From positions 1 to 9,593 of the forward strand of contig CAYXRN010000121.1 in the NCBI GenBank assembly GCA_964467635.1: DNA of 9,593 nt. Direction: 5' to 3'. The stretch comes from FW021-bin31 sp964467635 (lineage in GTDB: Bacteria > Bacteroidota > Bacteroidia > Chitinophagales > Chitinophagaceae). Shown here piece after piece: positions 1 through 6,328 of this stretch. Positions within the stretch are counted from its first letter, which is position 1. Each line of letters begins with the position of its first letter. The position numbers and the translations under genes were made by a program. The notes under the pieces are model-generated. The model worked only from the letters and a program-made list of their open reading frames with translations, made no database searches and was not told the origin of the DNA.

Positions 1-219
1 TGGTTAAAAATATTAATTTCTAAAATGGTCTGACCGCTGGTGTAGCATACCAAGGAACGAAGGGCGTTTTAATGGTGTCTTATTCAGCTTCCTTCGGGGC
101 ACAGGACTCCAGCTGCCTGTCTTTTGTTTCGGGTTTTCTTTTGAACTTAACAAAAATAGCAAATAACCTATTAATTCATCCATTGCCAATTGTGTTTTTT
201 TATACAACGGAGCGTAAAC

Positions 220-241
220 CCCACAGACTTTAGTCTGTGGG
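220..241. repeat. REP/IS200-IS605-like hairpin with CTTTAG centre
   Basis: A perfect 10-bp inverted repeat, CCCACAGACT and AGTCTGTGGG, is separated by only two T residues, so the centre reads CTTTAG (CTAAAG on the other strand). Short GC-capped hairpins with this kind of centre are typical of the subterminal structures recognised by Y1 transposases, both at IS200/IS605 ends and in REP sequences handled by RAYT (TnpA_REP) proteins. No transposase gene, TnpB gene or second hairpin of the same sequence is visible in the window, so this would be a solitary REP-like copy or a relic. The stem itself is seen directly; the mobile-element assignment is inference. It could also be a simple transcription-associated hairpin. 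Confidence 0.5.
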
Positions 242-456
242 ATGTAAGCGACTGTGGTTGTGTTAGGATGTATTGAAGAATTGTATCTGGGATGCCCTAC
301 TGAATTTCCCCGTTTTAAGTCATAGTATGGCCGGCAAAGCTTTAAAATACCCCAAAAGGTCTTGATTGAAGGGCACAGGTTGAAACTATAGCAACAAATG
401 CAGGACACGCGGCCTCAATCCGCTGCGGGTTATAGGCTCATTGATCTGGGATCAGG

Positions 457-504
457 AATCGTTAATCTGACCTCACCGATCAAGCAAAGGTCAGATTAAC
501 GATT
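457..504. terminator. Long 17-bp inverted repeat behind zwf, possible terminator
   Basis: Two perfectly complementary 17-nt arms lie at 457-473 (AATCGTTAATCTGACCT) and 488-504 (AGGTCAGATTAACGATT), separated by a 14-nt loop. On the minus strand the stem starts 8 nt after the zwf stop codon, the usual place for a transcript-ending or 3'-end-protecting structure. It lacks a run of T residues after the stem on the minus strand, so it is not a textbook intrinsic terminator. A 3'-stabilising hairpin, a protein-binding palindrome or a repeated genomic element are alternatives. The symmetry is certain; the function is inferred from position. Confidence 0.5.
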
Positions 505-512
505 ACAGCCTG

Positions 513-2033
513 CTATTCTTTATGTGGTGGTGGCATGGTAATCCAGTGGTGCTCATCGCGGGCAATGAGCGCTTCGGCATCCTCTGGTCCCCAAGTGCCT
601 GGTTCATAATTTGGAAAATCGATCGGATCGCGAGATTGCCACACTTCCAGTACCGGTTCAATCAATTCCCATGCTGCTTCTACCTGATCAGCACGCATAA
701 AAAGTGTAGCGTCGCCTTCCATGACATCAAGCAACAGGGTTTCATAGGCTTCCGGAGAATGGTCCTCAAAGGCCTCCTCGTAATTGAAGATCATATCTAC
801 CGGGCTCAGTATCATTCCCTGTCCGGGTCTTTTACCCTGAAAGCGGAGGCGGATATCCATTTCCGGCTGGATACTGATTGTTAGTCTGTTTGGCCTCCAG
901 GTCTGCGCCGCTTCGGGAGGAAAAGCATAATGGGGGGCTTGCCTGAATTGTAAAGTAATAATCGTGGTTTTTTCATTCAAGCATTTGCCTGTGCGCACAT
1001 AAAATGGAACGCCCTGCCAGCGCCAGTTGTCAATGTAGAACTTTAAGGCTGCGAAGGTCTCTACATTGGAATGGGAGTCGACGCTTTCTTCTTCCCGGTA
1101 TCCCTTTATTTTTTTTCCTTTCATCCAGCCTTCCGCGTATTGGCCACGTACGGCGTATTCGTCTACTTCGTTGCGGCTGATCCTGCGGATGGCATTTAAT
1201 ACATCTACTTTTTTGTTCCGGATTTCGTTATCGTTAAAAGATACGGGTGCTTCCATGGCTACCATGCAAAGCAATTGAAGAATGTGGTTCTGAACCATAT
1301 CCCTGAGCGCACCGGCATGCTCATAATAGCCGCCCCTGCCTTCTATACCGACCGTTTCGGCAGCCGTGATCTGTACATGTTCGATGTAACTACGATTCCA
1401 TAATGGTTCAAACAATGCATTTGCAAACCGGAAGGCGAGGATATTTTGTACAGTCTCTTTACCCAGGTAATGGTCGATTCTGAAAATCTGCTCCTCTTTG
1501 AATATCTTTTTTAAAATAAGATTGAGTTCTTTAGCGCTTTTCAGGTCATGCCCGAAAGGTTTTTCTACCACGATTCTCGTACATTCTGTATCCGTACATA
1601 AAGGTAATTTACCCAGGCTTTTTGCAATGATCGGAACCAATTGCGGGGCCACCGCCAGGTAAAAAATTACATTGGGGTGAACGCCCCATGCCTTTTCTTT
1701 TTCTTTTACTATTTCAGATATCTTCGTATACTCCTCCGGCTTGGAGGCATCCAGTGAAGTGTAATCTACATGATTGGAAAAATCTTCCCACTGTTCGATG
1801 CCATCCTCCTTTCTGCGTGAAAACTTTTTGATCCCACCTAACAAATGATTGTGATATTCCTTCGTTGAAATCTTAGAGCGTGAGAGGCCGTTGATGGCAA
1901 AATGTTCCGGCATCCAGTTGTCTAAAAAGAGGTTATATAGCGCAGGAGTGAGTTTCCTGTAATTTAAGTCGCCACTGCCTCCAAAAATAAAGATAATGGA
2001 GGCAGGCGGACGTACGTTCTGTGTTTCTGACAT
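513..2033 (-). CDS. zwf: Glucose-6-phosphate 1-dehydrogenase
   Basis: Cytosolic enzyme that oxidises glucose 6-phosphate to 6-phosphogluconolactone with NADP+, the entry step of the oxidative pentose phosphate pathway. From the chosen start (506 residues, normal for the family) the N-terminal dinucleotide fold has GGSGDLNYRK at 18-27. The family motif EKPFG is at 157-161, the active-site signature RIDHYLGKE at 185-193 (substrate-phosphate His188), and the catalytic-base histidine is His239 in YYEHAGALRDM. The C-terminal GTWGPEDAEAL segment is also typical. The frame is open 22 codons further upstream, to 2099, which would overlap gnd by 47 nt; the Met at 2033 sits 19 nt after the gnd stop and matches the usual N-terminus better, so I prefer it. 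No strong Shine-Dalgarno is visible. It is probably cotranscribed with gnd. Confidence 0.96.
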   Translation of the reverse strand: MSETQNVRPPASIIFIFGGSGDLNYRKLTPALYNLFLDNWMPEHFAINGLSRSKISTKEYHNHLLGGIKKFSRRKEDGIEQWEDFSNHVDYTSLDASKPEEYTKISEIVKEKEKAWGVHPNVIFYLAVAPQLVPIIAKSLGKLPLCTDTECTRIVVEKPFGHDLKSAKELNLILKKIFKEEQIFRIDHYLGKETVQNILAFRFANALFEPLWNRSYIEHVQITAAETVGIEGRGGYYEHAGALRDMVQNHILQLLCMVAMEAPVSFNDNEIRNKKVDVLNAIRRISRNEVDEYAVRGQYAEGWMKGKKIKGYREEESVDSHSNVETFAALKFYIDNWRWQGVPFYVRTGKCLNEKTTIITLQFRQAPHYAFPPEAAQTWRPNRLTISIQPEMDIRLRFQGKRPGQGMILSPVDMIFNYEEAFEDHSPEAYETLLLDVMEGDATLFMRADQVEAAWELIEPVLEVWQSRDPIDFPNYEPGTWGPEDAEALIARDEHHWITMPPPHKE

Positions 2034-2052
2034 AAAACTGTATTGGATGTTT

Positions 2053-3477
2053 TCATTGTGCGGATCCATCCCATTCGGTATGGAAACTGCCTTCTTCATC
2101 TATTCGTTGATAGGTATGCGAACCAAAATAATCCCGTTGTGCCTGTATTAAATTGACAGGGGAGTCCGCTCTTCTGACGCTGTCAAAATAGGAGAGTGCG
2201 GAAGAAAGACCCGGGATGGCATAACCTGCTTTTGCAGCCTGGCCGAGTACCTCCCGGATGGCCGGCTCGTTTTCCTGAACCATTGGCGCGACCGCGTCAC
2301 TAAGCAGGAGGTTAGATAAACCGGGATCTTTATCGTAAATCTTCCAGTAGGTATCCAGCAGTACAGAACGGATAATACAGCCCCCTCTCCAGATACGAAC
2401 CACTTCCGAAAGGGGAATATCCATATCCAGATCCTTGGAAGCTTTATTTATCATTCCCATACCCTGTGCATAACACATTAGAATTCCAAAATAGAGGGCG
2501 TTATGCAACTGTTCGATAAATGTGTCCTTATCGCTTTCTATGCGGTTATCCTGTGTGTTATACAGTGCATTGGCCTTTTTGCGTAGTGCTTTGTAAGCCG
2601 ACAGGTCCCGCATGGATACGGAGATATCTATGCTGGGTACGGGGAAGTGCAGATCCATGGCATCCTGGGAAGTCCATTTTCCGGTGCCTTTTGCGCCGGC
2701 TTCATCGAGGATCATGTCTATAAGACGGTTATTTGTCTTCTCATCCTGCTGGAGGAAAATATCGCGGGTGATCTCTACCAGGTAGGATTTCAGAACCCCT
2801 TCATTCCACTTTTTATAAACGGCATGCAATTCATCATTGTCCAGGCCAAGGCCTTTGTGCAGGAGCAGGTAGGTTTCACTAATCATTTGCATGATGGCAT
2901 ATTCGATGCCGTTATGTACCATTTTTACATAATGGCCTGCTGCGTCTTTTCCCAGATAAGCTACACAGGGACTGCCTTGTACTTTAGCGGAAACTGCTTC
3001 AAGCATGGGTTTTACTCTTTTCCAGGCCTCTTTATCTCCACCTGGCATTATACTCGGACCGCGTCTGGCACCTTCTTCTCCTCCTGATACCCCCATTCCC
3101 ATAAAATGAAATCCTTTTTCCTTCAGGTAAGTAATCCTTCTTCTGGTATCGGTAAAATGAGAATTCCCGCCATCTATAATAATGTCTCCTTGGTCAATCA
3201 GCGGAATGAGTTCTTCGATTACATCATCAACGGGTTTACCCGCGGGAACGAGTAACATAATGCAGCGTGGTTGACGAAGAGACCGTATAAAATCTTTTGT
3301 ATCGGTAGTGCCGTCTACCTGTGTTCCGGGAGTAGCTTCTTTTTTAAGCAATTCTACTTTTCCGGGACTTCTGTTTAAACCGGCAACAGAAAATCCATGA
3401 TCAGCCATGTTAAGCAGGAAATTTCTTCCCATCACTCCCAAGCCGATCATTCCAAAATCATAAGAAGATGTTTTCAT
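2053..3477 (-). CDS. gnd: 6-phosphogluconate dehydrogenase, decarboxylating
   Basis: Cytosolic enzyme that oxidatively decarboxylates 6-phosphogluconate to ribulose 5-phosphate with NADP+, the third step of the oxidative pentose phosphate pathway. The 474 residues match the long (about 470) form. The N-terminal Rossmann motif GLGVMG is at 12-17, followed by NRS at 35-37, the kind of residues that bind the NADP 2'-phosphate. IDGGNSHF is at 101-108 and the family signature GVSGGEEGARRGPS at 129-142. The expected catalytic residues are Lys185 and Glu192 in KMVHNGIE, and the C-terminal substrate-binding Arg448 and His454 are present (RDYFGSHTY), so it should be active. It is the first gene of a minus-strand unit with zwf 19 nt downstream. 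Its 5' side opens onto a long AT-rich divergent region with an inverted repeat about 60 nt upstream. Confidence 0.97.
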   Translation of the reverse strand: MKTSSYDFGMIGLGVMGRNFLLNMADHGFSVAGLNRSPGKVELLKKEATPGTQVDGTTDTKDFIRSLRQPRCIMLLVPAGKPVDDVIEELIPLIDQGDIIIDGGNSHFTDTRRRITYLKEKGFHFMGMGVSGGEEGARRGPSIMPGGDKEAWKRVKPMLEAVSAKVQGSPCVAYLGKDAAGHYVKMVHNGIEYAIMQMISETYLLLHKGLGLDNDELHAVYKKWNEGVLKSYLVEITRDIFLQQDEKTNNRLIDMILDEAGAKGTGKWTSQDAMDLHFPVPSIDISVSMRDLSAYKALRKKANALYNTQDNRIESDKDTFIEQLHNALYFGILMCYAQGMGMINKASKDLDMDIPLSEVVRIWRGGCIIRSVLLDTYWKIYDKDPGLSNLLLSDAVAPMVQENEPAIREVLGQAAKAGYAIPGLSSALSYFDSVRRADSPVNLIQAQRDYFGSHTYQRIDEEGSFHTEWDGSAQ

Positions 3478-3538
3478 GTGGTAATTATTAAAAAATGAAG
3501 GGGTAAAGTTAGTAACTATTTTAGTACCCTCATAATAA

Positions 3539-3567
3539 TAAGCTTCTTGAGGACCAGGAGAAGCTTA
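3539..3567. repeat. 9-bp inverted repeat upstream of gnd
   Basis: TAAGCTTCT (3539-3547) and AGAAGCTTA (3559-3567) form perfect 9-bp arms around an 11-nt loop. The repeat lies 62 nt upstream of the gnd start codon, so it could be an operator for a dimeric regulator or a hairpin in the gnd 5' untranslated region. No T-run follows the stem on either strand. The symmetry is seen directly; any regulatory role is inference. Confidence 0.35.
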
Positions 3568-3927
3568 AATTTTAGCGCTGCCATTTCTTCAGCCTTCGTT
3601 ATTATCATTCTCAATAGTCTCCTTCTTCTTAACTCGGATGCCGATGGTAAATCTTCTTTCTGGATTTCTTAGAAACGGTAAAGATATATATATTAAAAAA
3701 TGAATAATATATAAATGTCGTTCGAATCCACGAATCATTTTTTGAAATTACGGGGTAGAGTAGCAGCGCCTAATGATTTAATTAAAGCCTATCCCACACA
3801 TAATTTAGGTGAATGAAAATTAAATATATATATAGCCTAATAAATAAAATCACCATCACTAGATATTTTATTCTTTAAGATTAAATATTAAAAATAACAA
3901 TGCGTTTTTTAAAGATTAATTATTTTA

Positions 3928-3954
3928 TTGATGCTAATAAAATTAGTATTTTTG
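3928..3954 (+). promoter_or_regulatory. Weak candidate promoter upstream of the wbqC-family gene
   Basis: TATTTTTG at 3947-3954 fits the Bacteroidota -7 consensus TAnnTTTG exactly. The nearest upstream TTG (3928-3930) is only 16 nt away, shorter than usual. A start here would leave a 5' leader of roughly 160 nt. A second near match, TATAATTG at 4071-4078, is closer to the gene but also lacks a good -33 element. In DNA this AT-rich such matches arise readily by chance. Confidence 0.25.
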
Positions 3955-4004
3955 TTCTCTGGAGCAGCCACGTATCTTTGGAATGAATACTAATATTTTT
4001 AGCA

Positions 4005-4027
4005 TATTTATAAAATTATTATAAATA
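4005..4027. repeat. AT-only 9-bp inverted repeat
   Basis: TATTTATAA (4005-4013) and TTATAAATA (4019-4027) are perfect complementary arms around a 5-nt loop, about 100 nt before the start of the wbqC-family gene. It could be an operator-like palindrome, but the surrounding DNA is so AT-rich that a chance origin is quite possible. Confidence 0.25.
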
Positions 4028-4125
4028 GATTATCAATTAATTATAGTCTTAGCCTTAATTAGTTTAGTAGTATAATTGTCCCAACGAATTGATTGTAGAG
4101 AACCAATAATTTAAAAATTGAAATA

Positions 4126-4779
4126 ATGGCAGGAGAAGAAAATAACAAATCATTATTAACTGATTTACAGCTGTTTGCATCGATAGATTATTATATAAGT
4201 TTAAATAAGTATCACAAATTGGTTTTTGAGCAATATGAACACTACCAGAAAGGCACTTACACGAATAGATTTTACATCGCAGGACCGAATGGAAGCTTGT
4301 TGTTGAGTGTTCCCCTCCTCCATGCAAGGGGAAGAAAGCGCCTCATTAAAGACCTCGAGATTTGCAATCGAGACCGTTGGCAGGCACTTCATTGGAAGAC
4401 CCTTATTTCGGCTTACCGGCGTTCTCCTTGGTTTGATTTCTATGAAGCTGATCTGTATGTTATGTATTCTAAAAAATATAAATATCTATTAGATTGGAAT
4501 CTTGATGCCTTTGACCTGGTCAGTCAATGGTTGGGAAAGAAATGGACTGTCAGCCTGACAGCCACTTATGAAAGACCAGGCAATGTCACTAGCGTGGTAG
4601 ATGAACGGCATCGGTTTCAACCTCAGCAAAAAGTAAAGCGGCCAGCGGGGAGTTCGCTTTATTACCCACAGGTTTTTGAAGAAAGGAATGGATTTGTTGC
4701 CGGATTAAGTATTCTGGACCTATTATTTTGTGAGGGCAAAAATGCCGGACCGCAGTTGGTTGAATGGGGGAATTTCTAA
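4126..4779 (+). CDS. WbqC-family protein
   Basis: A 217-residue cytosolic protein of the WbqC-like family, with no signal peptide or membrane segment. Family features include EQYEHYQKGTYTNR at about 35-48, WQALHW at 85-90, SAYRRSPWF at 95-103, and the C-terminal blocks YYPQVF (179-184) and LSILDLLFCEG (194-204). The family is named after a gene in O-antigen clusters, and its biochemical role is not firmly established; a link to sugar or envelope-polymer synthesis has been proposed from context. In many Bacteroidota a homologue lies beside the signal peptidase gene lepB, but here no lepB is adjacent. The start at 4126 follows an A-rich leader without a clear Shine-Dalgarno, normal for this phylum. 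A strong promoter follows directly after its stop, so it is probably transcribed separately from the genes downstream. Confidence 0.85.
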   Translation: MAGEENNKSLLTDLQLFASIDYYISLNKYHKLVFEQYEHYQKGTYTNRFYIAGPNGSLLLSVPLLHARGRKRLIKDLEICNRDRWQALHWKTLISAYRRSPWFDFYEADLYVMYSKKYKYLLDWNLDAFDLVSQWLGKKWTVSLTATYERPGNVTSVVDERHRFQPQQKVKRPAGSSLYYPQVFEERNGFVAGLSILDLLFCEGKNAGPQLVEWGNF

Positions 4780-4786
4780 AAAAACG

Positions 4787-4816
4787 TTTGCCGGTTTTTA
4801 CATTTGTGTAATTTTG
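4787..4816 (+). promoter_or_regulatory. Bacteroidota-type promoter for the arginine decarboxylase operon
   Basis: TTTG at 4787-4790 and TAATTTTG at 4809-4816 are separated by 18 nt and match the Bacteroidota primary-sigma consensus (TTTG and TAnnTTTG). The -33 element begins 8 nt after the stop of the wbqC-family gene. The -7 element lies 64 nt before the decarboxylase start, which implies a leader of roughly 55-60 nt. It likely drives the three plus-strand genes that follow. Confidence 0.65.
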
Positions 4817-4880
4817 TAGCCTGATTTTTGATTTCTTTTTGGTGGTACATTCAATTCATTGACCTTTATGCAAATTATAA

Positions 4881-6281
4881 ATGAATAATACTTATTATGA
4901 CCTCGTAAACCAGACCTTCGAATTCCCGCAGGAAGGATTTGAAGTACGTGACAATCATTTATTTTTCCATGAGATAGATGTAAAGGCGTTGATCGATAAA
5001 TATGGAACACCCTTTAAACTGACTTATCTTCCGAAAATCGGCCAACAGATTGCGGCTGCTAAAAAAATGTTTACCGATGCGATGCGTAAACATCGCTACA
5101 AGGCCAATTATTACTACTGTTATTGTACGAAAAGTTCCCATTTTTCTTTTATTGTGGAAGAGGCGATGCGACATGATATTCACCTGGAGACGTCCTATGC
5201 CTATGATATTGAGATTATCAAGCGGTTGTACCGCAAAAAGAAAGTAACCAAGGACATGGCAGTCGTCTGCAACGGGTACAAAACCAAAACCTATACAAGA
5301 GCGATCAGCCGACTCATTAATAGCGGGTTTACCAATGTGACACCTATTTTGGATAATATGGAAGAAATGGAAGACTACCGCAAAATGATCAAAACCAAGG
5401 CATCCATTAAGGTGGGTATTCGCATTGCTGCAGAAGAAGAGCCTTCCTTTGATTTTTACACTTCCCGCCTGGGAATCCGGTCCAGGGATGTATTGGAATT
5501 TTACGTGGATCGGTTCAAGGGGAACGACCGGTTTGAGTTGAAGATGCTGCATTTTTTTCAAAACAAGGGTATCAAAGATGATATCCATTATTGGAGTGAG
5601 TTGAATAAAGTAGTCAATCTATATTGCCAGTTGAAAAAAATTGCGCCGGAACTGAATAGCCTGAATATAGGAGGGGGATTTCCGATCAAACATTCCCTTG
5701 GCTTTGATTATGATTATAGGTATATGGTCGATGAGATTGTCAAAACCATTAAGGGCGCCTGTAAAAGGACGAAAGTACCCGTGCCGGACATTTATACGGA
5801 ATTTGGCTCCTATACCGTAGGAGAGAGCGGGGCGCTGATTTACGGTGTTATGGGGGAGAAGTTACAGAACGACCGGGAAAAATGGTATATGATAGACAGC
5901 TCATTTATTACCACACTTCCGGATACCTGGGGCATTGGTGAACGGTTTTTGATGCTGCCGATTAATAAGTGGGATCAGGAATATCAGCAGGTGAACCTGG
6001 GAGGCCTAACCTGTGATAGCCAGGATTTTTATACTTCCGAGGAACATATCAATCAAGTGTTCCTTCCAAAGCGTAATGGAGATCCGGATCCGTTGTATGT
6101 CGGTTTCTTTCATACCGGTGCTTATCAGGATCAACTGAGTGGCTATGGAGGCATTAAGCATTGCCTGATTCCTTCTCCCAAGCATGTCTTAGTAGAATAT
6201 GATAAGAATGGACAGCTTAAAGATCGGCTCTTTGCAAAAGAACAAAGCTGGCAAAGTATGCTGAATATTTTAGGGTATTGA
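4881..6281 (+). CDS. Arginine decarboxylase, fold-type III PLP enzyme (Bacteroidota short form)
   Basis: Predicted to decarboxylate L-arginine to agmatine, the first step of the agmatine route to putrescine and spermidine, in the cytosol. The 466 residues match the short arginine decarboxylase of Bacteroidetes, well below the roughly 630-residue biosynthetic SpeA. The N-terminal barrel carries the PLP-lysine block YYYCYCTKSSHF (Lys84), then FYTSRLGIR (192-200), MLHFFQNKG (222-230) and the phosphate-binding LNIGGGFP (261-268). TEFGSYTVGESG (306-317) occupies the position of the usual EPGR loop. The C-terminal beta domain has GGLTCDSQDFY (374-384), with the expected catalytic Cys378 and Asp379, and GAYQ with Tyr415. 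The substrate is inferred from resemblance to annotated family members; another basic amino acid cannot be excluded. No agmatinase or agmatine deiminase gene is adjacent. The next gene starts 47 nt downstream. Confidence 0.85.
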   Translation: MNNTYYDLVNQTFEFPQEGFEVRDNHLFFHEIDVKALIDKYGTPFKLTYLPKIGQQIAAAKKMFTDAMRKHRYKANYYYCYCTKSSHFSFIVEEAMRHDIHLETSYAYDIEIIKRLYRKKKVTKDMAVVCNGYKTKTYTRAISRLINSGFTNVTPILDNMEEMEDYRKMIKTKASIKVGIRIAAEEEPSFDFYTSRLGIRSRDVLEFYVDRFKGNDRFELKMLHFFQNKGIKDDIHYWSELNKVVNLYCQLKKIAPELNSLNIGGGFPIKHSLGFDYDYRYMVDEIVKTIKGACKRTKVPVPDIYTEFGSYTVGESGALIYGVMGEKLQNDREKWYMIDSSFITTLPDTWGIGERFLMLPINKWDQEYQQVNLGGLTCDSQDFYTSEEHINQVFLPKRNGDPDPLYVGFFHTGAYQDQLSGYGGIKHCLIPSPKHVLVEYDKNGQLKDRLFAKEQSWQSMLNILGY

Positions 6282-6328
6282 CGAGAGTTGTTATCTTTGG
6301 CTTTTTAAATTGTTAAGAGAGCCCACAT

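Larger units (their letters stand above)
1..512. other. Intergenic region downstream of zwf, no supportable gene
   Basis: This stretch lies beyond the 3' end of zwf and runs to the window edge. I see no gene here that I can support. A 131-codon minus-strand frame (13-408) stays open, but it has no recognisable domain, no ribosome binding site, and it reads straight through a hairpin. The region holds two clear inverted repeats, described separately: a short hairpin at 220-241 and a long stem at 457-504. A smaller palindrome (TGATC, 3 nt, GATCA) lies at 442-454. The expected pathway neighbour, a 6-phosphogluconolactonase gene, does not begin in this stretch. The hairpin suggests part of the region could be a remnant of a small repeated or mobile element, which is inference. 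Confidence 0.6.
3478..4125. other. AT-rich divergent intergenic region
   Basis: This 648-nt gap separates the divergently transcribed gnd and wbqC-family genes and contains no plausible coding frame. It is very AT-rich: 48 G or C among the 240 bases of 3841-4080 by hand count (20%), clearly below the flanking genes. It must hold the promoters for both directions. On the plus strand TATTTTTG at 3947-3954 and TATAATTG at 4071-4078 resemble the Bacteroidota -7 element, but neither has a convincing upstream partner. On the minus strand I find only weak matches (for example TAACTTTA read at 3511-3504). Several AT-only palindromes occur (3687-3713, 4005-4027), some of which are expected by chance at this composition. 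Confidence 0.7.

Noticed and set aside
97..379. Direct repeat GGGCACAGG at 97-105 and 371-379
   Set aside because: A single 9-mer repeated within about 500 nt has a substantial chance probability, and the flanks of the two copies do not match.
13..408. 131-codon minus-strand open frame, including a shorter sub-frame from 183 to 13
   Set aside because: No recognisable domain, no ribosome binding site, and it reads through the palindrome at 220-241. The composition is not convincingly coding. It could be a small unknown protein, but nothing in the sequence supports it.
3687..3713. AT-only inverted repeat TATATATTA / TAATATATA
   Set aside because: It consists of simple TA alternation in very AT-rich DNA, where such symmetry arises readily by chance, so it is not listed as a feature.
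3715..3745. GTTCGAATCC, resembling a tRNA T-loop and a possible integration site
   Set aside because: The T-stem would have a mismatch, and no anticodon arm, D arm or acceptor stem can be drawn upstream in the AT-rich DNA. No integrase gene is present.
4780..4799. AAAAAC / GTTTTT hairpin as a terminator of the wbqC-family gene
   Set aside because: The six-pair stem is nearly all A-T, too weak for a terminator, and it overlaps the -33 element of the downstream promoter.
4959..5588. 209-codon minus-strand frame opposite the arginine decarboxylase gene
   Set aside because: It lies wholly within a clearly conserved gene on the other strand and shows no domain of its own.
6282..6328. Possible SAM or other riboswitch in front of the cystathionine-family gene
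   Set aside because: The gap is only 47 nt, too short for a known SAM riboswitch with its expression platform, and no such structure is apparent.
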